Assembly (NCBI GenBank): GCA_013396915.1
Contig: VWZL01000298.1
Location: forward strand, 366,144 to 430,143
DNA: 64,000 nt
Direction of reading: 5' to 3'
DNA from: Stercorarius parasiticus
Lineage: Eukaryota > Chordata > Aves > Charadriiformes > Stercorariidae
A program made the position numbers and the translations under genes. Positions 23,904 through 35,635 of the stretch are shown piece by piece (position 1 is the first letter of the stretch; each line of letters starts with the position of its first letter). Under the pieces are notes generated by a model that was given only the letters and a program-made list of their open reading frames with translations, had not been told where the DNA came from and did not search any database.

Positions 23904-26900
23904 GTGGACAAGTCTCACGGGGAATAGATTAAGGATAATAAGAAGAGGTTGTTTGTAATATTTCCATCTGAAATCTGGGAAGCATCAAAAGCTGCTATGC
24001 AAACCAAGCCAAAATTCCAGAGACAATCATGAAAGTAGGTTGAGATCTGCCATCTGATTTTTGTCTCAAGGACACAAAACTTGAACTGAAAGTTTCTGGA
24101 GCTTAGCTGTGCTGAAAAATCAGGCACAAGCTGACTGCATTTGGGCATTTAAAATGGATACAGCCAAGAAGAGGATGAGTTTCATAAATTCAGCTGCTGA
24201 GGCAGAAAAAAAATTCCAACCATGAAACTTGTGCATGAAGGCAATCTTAGGCCAAAAAAGAAACTAGAGAATCAAGCACAGCATGAGGTCTGTCTGCATG
24301 GAAAATAACTCTCCAGAAGGGTATGCAGAGGTTTCAGAATTTTTTAAATATTTTAAAAATCTGTATATTAGGAAAGTAAGAAACATCATCATGATCCACA
24401 CACACACACCCCAAAATGGAATTTTAAAATTATTTTGTAAACTTCTCTCTTTTGGATATACAGGTATGTGACTATTAGAAACCTCCAACAAACATACAGC
24501 TAAATCAATCAGTTAAAGTTGTGATTAAAGAAAAACAAACTGTAAGTGAAGTAGACAGAACTGCTAATATCAGGAAATTGGGACAGAAAGTAGCATAATA
24601 GATTGATCAATTTAATGACTGACTAAAACTCAGTTCTAAAATAAGCTGCAGGACAAATAGGGGTAAAATCCTTCCTGACTGCACAGTCATTTCTTTATGA
24701 TCAATTCCTTCATCTGCATTGCATAGTGTTACACAAACTGGTTGAGATTAAAATCTTGAGGCTCTGTTTTTTGGATTTGTCTCAATTGGCAGCTTATACG
24801 AGGTTATTAATCAGATCTGATTCATAATTCTCAAAATGTCATAAAGAGGGCTCACACTAAAAAAAAAATCATGTGTATCACGCAAACATCTTTCTGGGGA
24901 TGACTCAGTCAGCTGTAGGTTGTGCCCGGCTCTGTTGCAGTGCGTAACACCGTTTGAGTCGCTGATTCTAACCAGAATTCTTTGAACCTGAATTTCCCTG
25001 GAAATCCTTTTTTTTCCTTTCTTCCCCTCCCCAGAAGACCAAGAAGGCACAAATGAACAGATCTCCCATAAATTACTGTGACCCCAGTCATACCTTCAAC
25101 ACACCACGGTAATAGAAAGCAGCAATTAAATCTGGATACAGTTGCTTTAAAATTAGGCATTGGTTACAAGCAACAACAACAACCCAAAAAAATAGAATCA
25201 GGAATCTGGGACAGATCATTTTTGTTTTCATCAAGAATGAATCAGTCACCAAAGGATTGCAGTGTCCTTCAGGACAAAAAGACCTTTTCTCATGATATTT
25301 CGATTTCTGGGCAAGATATTCTCTGAAGGGGATACAACAAATGTGGGGGGAAAAAAAGTCAGGGTGGAGATGCCATCCATGCTGAAGGCTTTTCCAGAAT
25401 CCTGCGGGTTTGGTTTTATACATTAAACCTAGTTGTCAGACTAAATAGGGAAGGTAGGCATGTTATGTTGAATCAGTGCAGTTGGAACCTCAGGACATTA
25501 TAAAACTGAGCTGTAAACTGTAGAGCCTGACCTGGACAGCTGAAATACTCTACAAAGTAGAACATTATTTAAAGACCTTTTCTGAAGGTAACACACAACC
25601 CTCTGGTTTAAGTCCTGAACAGAGCTCATTAAAAAGTGCTTCTCCAATCCACATTTTCCAGGAAAATTAGTTGCCCTTTAGTGTCAATTCAAATACTAAA
25701 AATTTTCTACCAAAATTCAGAACATGCTGATGTAGAGATACTACTAGGCTGACAAAAAAAATAAATATATATATATGTAATTCGGACATTGTCTGCTCTC
25801 ATTCTCTCCTGTTGGTCCACTTTGCAGACAGCTTTCACCTCCAGAAAGTCATTGCAACCTTTCCTCTAGGACAATGCAAAGGCAATGCACTGGAAAGCAT
25901 CACACAGTGTATGTCTTTGGCTTCAGTGCGTCTGTGAGAAATACTGAGTATCTGGGAAACCTGTCCCTGAAAGAGCATGGAGACAAGAAACTATAGCCCC
26001 ACAACTCTCAAGGAGTCTTATTTCCAAATCAAAATACTTTGTTCTTCAGCCAAAACTATATATAAACTGTTATGTCCTTAAAGCAAATATAATTTTTTTA
26101 AATCTCCCTTAAAGAAATCTGAAAGAAATAAAAAAACCTTTAGCAAAACTAACAACATCTAATGAAATTAATTTAACTATACAATTACCCACATGACTTA
26201 TATTTCATCTTTAAATAGCCTCAATTTTGGCTACAACAAATATCGTCAATGCAAATATAGGTATTTGTAGAAAAAGTAATAGAGGTTCAACTAAGACTCA
26301 TACAGAAAGCTTCATATACTTCTTAAGAACAAATCCAGAAATCATAAAGGATATTTTGGAGTTGCCTCATATGAAAAAGTCACAGACATAATTTTATATT
26401 GTTTCATTTTTCAGAACAAATTAAACTTCATAAAACATAAAATCCATCTTTTACGTGTCTATTATATAGTGTCAGGAAAGGTAAGAAATAAATATTTTAT
26501 CACTGTCAACTGGAATATGCAGCTCATGCCTTTCTTGCTCCATTTTGAGAACAGTTAAGAAGGAAAAGAAAAAAAAAGAAAAACTATACTGAAAGTTGAC
26601 TAACGTGCTCTGTACTGAAAAGGTTAAAAGGCACTTTTAAAAGATCTTCTAGGTGAACATACCCAGAAGTTTTATTATATAACTCTAAGGCATATTTTTA
26701 ATTTTTGTTTTTCATGCTACAGCTTGTAACTCACCTGTTAAGTCCTGCTTATTTCAAAATGCAAGCACAATCTTAAGTATTTTCTAAATAGATGTAAAAT
26801 CTGGAGACTTTTGGTTCTAATTACAAGTATTTGTCAATCTATTTCAATTTCATAATTCTACTTAGATTGCTTAAAAAATAACCTCGTATTTCTCCAATTT

Positions 26901-29900
26901 GGGTAAGTCTAACATACATTCCACAAATTATTTTGGTTTATTTAACTAGCACATTAAATTGCCTTAAAGAGGTATGCTGCATCTACCCAAGGTGTTGCAT
27001 CTACCCCGCGTCACCAGATTTGAGACTATTTTTCTGCATTTTCTCCATGACTTCATACTGTTGTCAAAGACAACCAGGAGGTTTTACTTCATTTAAATAT
27101 AGACACAGTGGAGAGCACAACACAAGACCATGTGAAGTGTAATAAGCAGTATGAACAATAAGGCTGTGATGTCCTGATGTGGGTTGTATTGGTCTTAAGA
27201 GAGTCACTTGAAACTTGTATTCTACTTTTTCCAGCTGAATAATGGAAAGAATACACATATAGCCCTACACCATTACAACAGCAAATTCTGTACATCCCCC
27301 TTAATATACTACGTTACTCTATGTTATTATTATAGTAAATATTATTGTTACTAACACTAGTATTTTTTTTTAAAATATGTACTTATTTTCCTGAAGATGA
27401 GCGTGGAAACTGAGCAGTCAAAAATATGGAGAGTGTTGCCATTACAACTGGCTGGAAATACTTCTGATGGAATAATTTTTCAAAGGAAATTTCAAAAGTA
27501 TCCAAAGTAAGACACTTTGGAAACTTACATGGGGTTTTGCCAAAATTTTCTTTCAGAGGAAAACGAAGACAAAAGTTCCAGCAATGAAGAAAAATGTACT
27601 GCTTGGATATCTTCCAAACGAATCATTTTGTTGTGGGTTTTTGTGCGTGTGTTGCAAGCTTGTGTTTTTCAATACAAAAGTATCAAAAGGAAAAGTTGTA
27701 TTAAAAGGATGTGATTTTTCCAAAGTGATGGACTTTGATTGATCAGCAATATTTTGATGCCTGTGGAAGACAGGATCTGATATTTTTCATTGCAGAGGAA
27801 TTTAATGCTTGCATCTGTTACATTCTCTTTCCTTCACCTGCATGGCTTCAGGTAGGGCATGGAATGGCAAAATTCAGGTTAAATGTGCACTACTGAAAGT
27901 CTTCTTGCACAAGGTGATCTTCTTTCTTCTGCAAGCTTCACAAGCAAAACCTTCTGTAAAACAACCTGAAGTGGCCCTTATGATGTTCAATAAATGGTGA
28001 AACAGGTGCCTCTGTAGTTTAGTCTACAAAAACCTCAGTAGACGTTATTTTCCAGGGATCCAATTGCAAACCATGACACATTCTGGGAAAGGTCCTGCAC
28101 AGGTAAAACACCTCCACAAGGTACATAAAATCTTTCACCCATCAGTATTGCCAAAGGTACAGAGTTTCTCAAATTATTTTAGTGTAGTTGCAAATTGGAA
28201 AAACATTTATATACTTCAGTGAAGGAGCATTCTGGGTACAAATTCAAAAGCTTCATTTTCTTCAGTGCATAAAAAGAAACTTGCAATTCTACATCCAAAT
28301 CACTAGGAAAAAAAATAACATTAGGAATAACTCCTGCACAGATTTTTGGCTAGCATCAGTACTTTTGACTAAGGACATTTTCTGTCTCATGCTGGCTGCT
28401 TGCTGCTTCATAACACTTGACAAATTCTTGGTTCCTAAAAGCAACCGTAAATGTTTTGTGGATTGCTTCATTTAGCAGGGAATTCTCAGGACCTCACCCT
28501 GGTATTCAGTTTGCTTCTGTCTTCCCTCTTTAGTTTATCTTTATTTTTATACCTTTTCAACTCTGATAACTTTTTTTCATCTTCTCCCTCCCCTCGACCA
28601 TAGGAGAGATTTACCATCTGTAAACTGGAATTTCCCCAGGTATGAGAATTTCTTCTGGAGGGGGCTCTATTTTGGGAAAGCTAAGGCATACAGGAGCAGC
28701 ACTTATAAATCCAATGTTTGGGAAAAAAAGAAGACAATAGAGCAAATAGGGATTTTGTGCAAGTGCACAACTGTTGTGAATTCCTACCAAAGTAGTAAAA
28801 TGAGATTAAGGGGGCAGCTATTATATAACCTCTCTCCAGAACTACAACATCATATGTTTTGAATAGTAACAATTCAAGAGTCCAGAAATGACATGCATTT
28901 TAAAGACAGTGAGGAGGACAGGGAAAAGAAGGAAATTTAGGTAGGTAAGCTAGCAAAAATCACATAGTGGGAATACAGTTGGAGGAGAAAGCTAAATTGA
29001 CAGACCTGCTCCAAACACTAGCCTTCAGAAAGGCAAGATATCAGTACCTTGTTTGGAATATTTTGCTGGATAAATTCTATTAAAAGTTAGATACTAGACT
29101 GTAAATATAGGATCGTGAGTTCAATTATTTATTGTCTCAGCACTCAGGGCTTCTGGTTCATTCCGCAAAGTACAATATCCCAGATATTATACAAAGGCTG
29201 CTCAGTGCAGGTTTCCATCGCTCAGAAACGCTACCTTTTAAATTAGAGTATGTTAATGAAATATTTTACACTGCAAAACTAACCTTAGGACTAGAGTAAC
29301 ATAATCTGGGTTCACTGCTGTCTGCAGTACTATTAAAGGTAGAAATCTTGTACTAATGAAAAATATCATGCCTGATTTTATTAAGCACACAGATAGGTAC
29401 TTAAATAATAATTCCATGTTTCTAGCAAGATTAGCAAAGCAACACTCAAGTCAACATGAAAAAAATCAGAAAGTTCAAGTTGCATTAAATATTTGCTTAT
29501 GAATAGCTCCAATTTTGCTTCGATTGTACGCTTGAAGTCCAGTTTCCAAGAATTCTATAATAATTGCCTGTATAACAATTGCTTTGCATGCAACTAGGGA
29601 AATTAAGGTAAATGATCTATTTTCTCTAGTATCTCTTAGTTGCTAGTCATGGTAATACCCAAAACGTATATTATTTTTGTAGGCTTCCTGACTTTTTGAG
29701 TTTGGCAACAGCAAAATAACAAAAAGTACATCAGATGACATCAATTACAAAGCATTACAAGCTGATCTAATTCAGCTATTTACCAGGAAGTACCATGGGA
29801 TTCCTTGGATATGCTCCTAGGATCTCTTACTCGTTTCTAGGACAGCCCTGGTTAATGTTTCCTTCCTGTGAAATCAAAGACAGAGTTCAAGGGGAAAGGA

Positions 29901-31196
29901 AAAACTCTTGGAGTTCTCCTTTTATTGTGATAGAGTCTATCCACTTACAAAACCTAGAAATTAGCCTTGAAGAACTATTGCTTTATTTACATTAAGGGGA
30001 CAAATAAGTACCCGAAATTTGCAATTGGCCGGACATTGAAAGACAAAAAGGCTGACGAGGAAAAGGAACTGTATGACCTGCATACGCTTGCAATTCATGC
30101 TGCTTTTGATAGTAGGTTTTGAGGAGGATATTTGGAGGTTGTTGCTGGCTTCTTCTTTTACTGCTCATGACCTACCAGCTGTGCAAGTCAATATATGGTT
30201 ATCTTCATCTCAGCCACGATTGTCCATGAAAATCCATCTTGGACTAGGCAATATGCAAACAGAACTAAAAGAAAACTTTTTCTAAGCAAAACCATGTCTA
30301 CTGTTTCACCACTTTTCCCACAAGACATTTATGAAAGACTATTCCTTCCTTTGCCCATATTTCATTGATTTATAACAGGCAGAGTCTATGAACATTTCCT
30401 ACTTTTTTAGTGTACCTGTTTGGCTATGTGTGCCCAGCAGTCTATACCTCTATAGTGTTTCTAACACTGTACGCAAGATACATAAACTTAAAAAAAATAA
30501 ACCCAAAATCTAGTCAATGTGAAATCAGTTTCAAAAAGCTATGTGATACCAGAGAAATCGTGCCCAAAACCTTGCTGATGTTCATCCCGGTGTAACCAGC
30601 ACTATACACCACTTGCATCCTCAATGTGTATCTTGAGATATTTGTGAACAGCAGGGTCACTCATATTTTTCAACTTTGTTGCAAGTCTTATCAAGAAAAT
30701 TTCAGTGTTTCAGCTATAAACATGATTAAACTACAACTAACACATAGCAGTTATCGTAACATATCTTTATGTAAACTTGTTATTCTGCTGTTCTTCATTT
30801 GGAGCAGTGACAAGTACAAAAATATTTTATGTTTCCAGCCCCTCAGAGTAGTCAGGTTCCCACATAGCCTGAGCAGACCATGGCAAGGGGACAATGCAGG
30901 TGAAAGTCCTCTGATCCTTCAGCTCTTGGCCTCAGTAAAGGCAAAATTAGGCTTGTAAAAATCAAGTGCCCCCTTTGTTCCTCTTCAGTTTGCATCCCCC
31001 TTGCTGCTTTTCCAGCACATGGCAGCCTAACCCTCCCTAGCAATGTCCCTCCTTCCTCTCTGGTTTCCTGAGGTCTCCATGTCTTTTCTCATTTCTAAGC
31101 TCTCTTCATTACACACCAGTAGGTAAGCACCAAAATGTTCCTGGAAGATCATGGGAGGCCTAGATAAGATCTAAATTCCTCATCTCTTTATCAGGG
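23904..31196. other. Long gene-free AT-rich stretch
   Basis: I find no gene or transposon that I can name. Short simple repeats are (CA)n near 24397-24409 and (AT)n near 25764-25776. All open frames are below about 110 codons and show no domain. It could be intronic or intergenic. Confidence 0.5.
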
Positions 31197-31384
31197 AGTG
31201 TAGTGATAGGAGGAGGGGTAACAGTTTTACACTGAAAAAGGGTAGATTTAGATTTGATATCAAGCAGAAATTTTAAACTATGAGGGTGGTGAGACACTGN
31301 TGTCCCTGCCTGTGGCAGGGGGGTTGGAACAAGGTGATCTTTAAGGTCCCTTCCAACATAAACCATTCTGTGATTGACTCTATG
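31197..31384 (+). mobile_element. CR1 3' end, 5'-truncated and internally deleted
   Basis: A plus-strand CR1 fragment begins at the GTGTAGTGATAGG position of the 3' UTR and runs to an ATTCTGTG-type terminal repeat (about 31365-31384). It shares the unusual GATATCAAGCAG variant with the copies at 33.4 and 56.8 kb, so all three come from one lineage. About 108 bp present in the other copies, between GACACTG and TGTCCCTGCC, are missing here, exactly where a single N stands at 31300. The gap may therefore be an assembly flaw rather than a biological deletion. It is directly followed by the tail described next. Confidence 0.85.
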
Positions 31385-31852
31385 GGCCCCTGTGTGGGTC
31401 CGGCTCCAGGGGCCCATGGCCGGGTAGGGCAGGGCTGTGGAGGGCTGGAGATGGGACCTGCTGCGGTATTTCTGGGGCAGGGGTTGATGGTCCTGGGGTG
31501 CTGACATGGGGTGCTGGGCCCTGGGCAGGGTGGGAGTAGCCCCAGGGTTGGGCAGGGACAGACAGGGCTACGGATGCCTTCACGTTCATGGCAGCCAAAA
31601 GAAATGGCAACACGCAGCACTCTCTCACCAACCTCTGCCTCATTGATTGAGTTTAAGTTCTTCTTTCCTTGACACCAGCTCTGACCTAGACCTTTTATGG
31701 GGTGACTTTTTTCTTCCCACTTTGGGCTGTTTCCCCCATGGAGAGTGAGAAGCCATCTATGAACTGCCATCACTACCAGCACCATCCTCCCAGCAAAGGA
31801 GGGGAGGTCGCAGGCTGTGCAGGGCTCTCTCAGTGCCACCTAAAACCAGAGT
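31385..31852 (+). repeat. CR1-linked 3' tail repeat, copy 1
   Basis: This GC-rich segment of about 468 bp directly follows the CR1 3' terminus and recurs after the CR1 at 57.07 kb (57072-57532). Identity is about 92 percent over the last 310 bp by eye and lower at the start. Homology stops in both copies at the same CCAGAGT. The minus strand holds a 188-codon open frame (31273-31839) without any known domain. It is not a standard part of CR1. It may be a transduced flank, an unrecognised CR1 subfamily tail, or another repeat that carried a CR1 along. Confidence 0.65.
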
Positions 31853-33370
31853 TTAGGCTCCTCTACAAGAAAGCATGTGCCCTAAGTCTTAGCAAATACT
31901 TATCAGTATGGATCACTGAAATCTGCTGAGCTACACCTAACATCAGTCCAGCCTGTAATGCCTAGAGATATGTAAGCATTGCCTGGTTTCAGATTTCCAC
32001 AAGAACTGTTGGTAACCAGCTGGAAGAAGGAGCCTGCCTTCTCCTCCATCTCCTTGGACAGGTGTGGATAGGATAATCTGCATTAGGAAGATATTCTACT
32101 GTGCAGACAGAAGTCGTTCTTTTATAAATGTCTCAGAATGCAGAAGTAATCCTATATGATGTGGTGGCCTGCAATGGATAAGGACCAGGCATGATGAGAC
32201 AGAAGGGCCTCTTTCTGTTTCCTTGAGCATCCATGCGATTTACAGACAATACAGTACAACATTCAGGAATTGTGAGGACAAGAGGAGACTGTGGTAAGTC
32301 AGTGTTTAGGTTATTTTTTTTTTTTGTGCTAGGTGTACAGGATAGACTAGAGCCGTGGGAGAATTAAATACATACACAGCCCTGCTGTTCAAGGGAGAGC
32401 ACACCCTTCTTCTATCATGATCTCTTCAGCTAGGCACATTAAGAGCAAGGAACAAACTAAGTCCATTTAGAAACTGTATAGTTCAAGTGTATTAAAGAAA
32501 TGACTAACCTTCACCCTTGTTCTGAAGGAAATCAACACAAAAATAGAAACACTGACTTCAGGAGGAGGAAAAACAAAACCAAACCAAAACAACAAAAAAC
32601 TGACATCCACGTTTTGTAGTAATTTCGGAGAAGTCATCGATTCACAATAACAAATGTAACATGCAAATTTTGCGAATAGGTTAGGTTAGGTTAGGTGAAT
32701 AGATTAGAGCCAAGCCTGCCTTTTTTGGCAAATAAACTATTACCTCTCCAAATTTTATTTTCTTCCAATTATAATAAAACCATGCCAGTACTGAACAACC
32801 TCTGAAAGCTCTCTGAGTTTGAGTGCAGTGCTTACAGAGAAAGAAAAGCTTCCTGATACCTGCCATTTTTTCTATGTATCGTAAAAGAGTTCACTGCATT
32901 TGAACTTTGATCACGAGCAGACCTGCATCATTTTGCCCCATGTGTTTTATTGAAATAAACTAAAATATGCTCTACCTCATAGCTGGCTATCTCAAAAGAA
33001 GTAAATATCTTGTACATCCTTCTGTCAAAGTCTTTTCTCCATTCATTGCTGCGTTTTTGAAAAGTTGTTGCTTTGCATTTTATTTTTTATTGATTCCACT
33101 AGTTATTAGGAGTCTGAACAGGAAAGGAAAAAAAGTCAGTTGAAAAAAGTTGCAAGTATCCCTGCAGATGACCTCCACTGTAGTCTACTCAAGACTTGAG
33201 CAGGACATCTGCTTTTCAAGGCAGCGAAAACTCTCTGTTACCTCCAAGCAAGTAAAAATGGCAAAGGAGCTTTGAGAATCGAAAACGCAGCACCACAAGC
33301 ATTGGCTAGTGCTGGAATGTGAAGCACAGTCCTTGGGAACAGATGGTTTAATACATCACAATAAATCTCT
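31457..33370. repeat. Tandem duplication, copy 1 (1914 bp)
   Basis: This block reappears at 33722-35635 at a constant offset of 2265 bp with no indel that I can find. I count five substitutions in the first 72 bp, then only one (G at 32674 versus A at 34939) in roughly 1.84 kb. The block includes most of the CR1-linked tail plus about 1.5 kb of unique DNA. It ends at a single N (33371). Such identity means either a very recent duplication or two haplotypes or contigs placed side by side by the assembler. Confidence 0.95.
32677..32695. repeat. Short (TTAGG)n run
   Basis: About three and a half TTAGG units are followed by TGAAT, and they recur in duplication copy 2 at 34942-34960. This is a pentamer, not the vertebrate telomeric TTAGGG, and is too short to suggest an interstitial telomere. 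Confidence 0.8.
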
Positions 33371-33371
33371 N
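33371..33371. other. Single-N assembly join
   Basis: One N separates the end of duplication copy 1 from a CR1 fragment that does not continue the unique sequence seen after copy 2 (35636 onward). Similar single N bases stand at 31300 and 57259, each inside or beside the CR1-tail repeat. Confidence 0.9.
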
Positions 33372-33579
33372 CATATAGTGATGGGACAAGGGGTAACAGC
33401 TTCAAACTGGAAGAGGGTAGATTTAGATTTGATATCAAGCAGAAATTTTAAACTATGAGGGTGGTGAGACACTGGAACAGGTTGCCCAGGGAAGCTGTGG
33501 AAGCCCAATCCCTGGAAGTGTTAAAGGCCAGACTGGATGGGGCTTTGAGCAACCTGGTCTAGTGGGAGGTGTCCCTGCC
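33372..33579 (+). mobile_element. CR1 3' UTR fragment
   Basis: These 208 bp of CR1 3' UTR start at CATATAGTGATGG and run into the N gap. By eye they match 56799-57006 with a single difference (CAACCTGG versus CAGCCTGG). They differ clearly from copy 1 of the same region at 31197-31299. The flanking tails of the 33.7 and 57 kb loci are only about 92 percent identical over most of their length, so this stretch is anomalously similar. Confidence 0.88.
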
Positions 33580-33721
33580 NNNNNNNNNNNNNNNNNNNNN
33601 NNNNNNNNNNNNNNNNNNNNNNNNNNNNNNNNNNNNNNNNNNNNNNNNNNNNNNNNNNNNNNNNNNNNNNNNNNNNNNNNNNNNNNNNNNNNNNNNNNNN
33701 NNNNNNNNNNNNNNNNNNNNN
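33580..33721. other. Assembly gap (142 N)
   Basis: This is a run of 142 undetermined bases. By comparison with copy 1 (31311-31456, 146 bp), the missing part should hold the CR1 terminus and the start of the tail. Open frames reported across it are meaningless. Confidence 0.99.
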
Positions 33722-35635
33722 CCTGCTGTGGCATCTCTGGGGCAGGGGTTGATGGCCCTGGGGTGCTGACATGGGGTGCTGGGCCCTGGTCAGGGTGGGA
33801 GTAGCCCCAGGGTTGGGCAGGGACAGACAGGGCTACGGATGCCTTCACGTTCATGGCAGCCAAAAGAAATGGCAACACGCAGCACTCTCTCACCAACCTC
33901 TGCCTCATTGATTGAGTTTAAGTTCTTCTTTCCTTGACACCAGCTCTGACCTAGACCTTTTATGGGGTGACTTTTTTCTTCCCACTTTGGGCTGTTTCCC
34001 CCATGGAGAGTGAGAAGCCATCTATGAACTGCCATCACTACCAGCACCATCCTCCCAGCAAAGGAGGGGAGGTCGCAGGCTGTGCAGGGCTCTCTCAGTG
34101 CCACCTAAAACCAGAGTTTAGGCTCCTCTACAAGAAAGCATGTGCCCTAAGTCTTAGCAAATACTTATCAGTATGGATCACTGAAATCTGCTGAGCTACA
34201 CCTAACATCAGTCCAGCCTGTAATGCCTAGAGATATGTAAGCATTGCCTGGTTTCAGATTTCCACAAGAACTGTTGGTAACCAGCTGGAAGAAGGAGCCT
34301 GCCTTCTCCTCCATCTCCTTGGACAGGTGTGGATAGGATAATCTGCATTAGGAAGATATTCTACTGTGCAGACAGAAGTCGTTCTTTTATAAATGTCTCA
34401 GAATGCAGAAGTAATCCTATATGATGTGGTGGCCTGCAATGGATAAGGACCAGGCATGATGAGACAGAAGGGCCTCTTTCTGTTTCCTTGAGCATCCATG
34501 CGATTTACAGACAATACAGTACAACATTCAGGAATTGTGAGGACAAGAGGAGACTGTGGTAAGTCAGTGTTTAGGTTATTTTTTTTTTTTGTGCTAGGTG
34601 TACAGGATAGACTAGAGCCGTGGGAGAATTAAATACATACACAGCCCTGCTGTTCAAGGGAGAGCACACCCTTCTTCTATCATGATCTCTTCAGCTAGGC
34701 ACATTAAGAGCAAGGAACAAACTAAGTCCATTTAGAAACTGTATAGTTCAAGTGTATTAAAGAAATGACTAACCTTCACCCTTGTTCTGAAGGAAATCAA
34801 CACAAAAATAGAAACACTGACTTCAGGAGGAGGAAAAACAAAACCAAACCAAAACAACAAAAAACTGACATCCACGTTTTGTAGTAATTTCGGAGAAGTC
34901 ATCGATTCACAATAACAAATGTAACATGCAAATTTTGCAAATAGGTTAGGTTAGGTTAGGTGAATAGATTAGAGCCAAGCCTGCCTTTTTTGGCAAATAA
35001 ACTATTACCTCTCCAAATTTTATTTTCTTCCAATTATAATAAAACCATGCCAGTACTGAACAACCTCTGAAAGCTCTCTGAGTTTGAGTGCAGTGCTTAC
35101 AGAGAAAGAAAAGCTTCCTGATACCTGCCATTTTTTCTATGTATCGTAAAAGAGTTCACTGCATTTGAACTTTGATCACGAGCAGACCTGCATCATTTTG
35201 CCCCATGTGTTTTATTGAAATAAACTAAAATATGCTCTACCTCATAGCTGGCTATCTCAAAAGAAGTAAATATCTTGTACATCCTTCTGTCAAAGTCTTT
35301 TCTCCATTCATTGCTGCGTTTTTGAAAAGTTGTTGCTTTGCATTTTATTTTTTATTGATTCCACTAGTTATTAGGAGTCTGAACAGGAAAGGAAAAAAAG
35401 TCAGTTGAAAAAAGTTGCAAGTATCCCTGCAGATGACCTCCACTGTAGTCTACTCAAGACTTGAGCAGGACATCTGCTTTTCAAGGCAGCGAAAACTCTC
35501 TGTTACCTCCAAGCAAGTAAAAATGGCAAAGGAGCTTTGAGAATCGAAAACGCAGCACCACAAGCATTGGCTAGTGCTGGAATGTGAAGCACAGTCCTTG
35601 GGAACAGATGGTTTAATACATCACAATAAATCTCT
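33722..35635. repeat. Tandem duplication, copy 2 (1914 bp)
   Basis: This is the second copy of the block at 31457-33370. The first part (33722-34117) is the CR1-linked tail. Its first 80 bp resemble the 57-kb copy more than copy 1 (shared GTGGCATC and GATGGCCCTGG). The remainder is virtually identical to copy 1. At 35636 the sequence continues into unique DNA, so this copy carries the authentic downstream flank. The open frames inside duplicate those of copy 1 and show no recognisable domain. Confidence 0.95.

Noticed and set aside
31273..31839. 188-codon minus-strand ORF in the CR1-linked tail
   Set aside because: It lies inside an interspersed repeat, is interrupted in the other copies, and has no recognisable domain. 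It is described as part of the repeat instead.
32677..32695. Interstitial telomere repeat
   Set aside because: It is TTAGG rather than TTAGGG, with fewer than four units, and it appears twice only because of the local duplication.
33453..33908. ORFs running through the N gap
   Set aside because: Undetermined bases were read as open codons, so the frames are artefacts.
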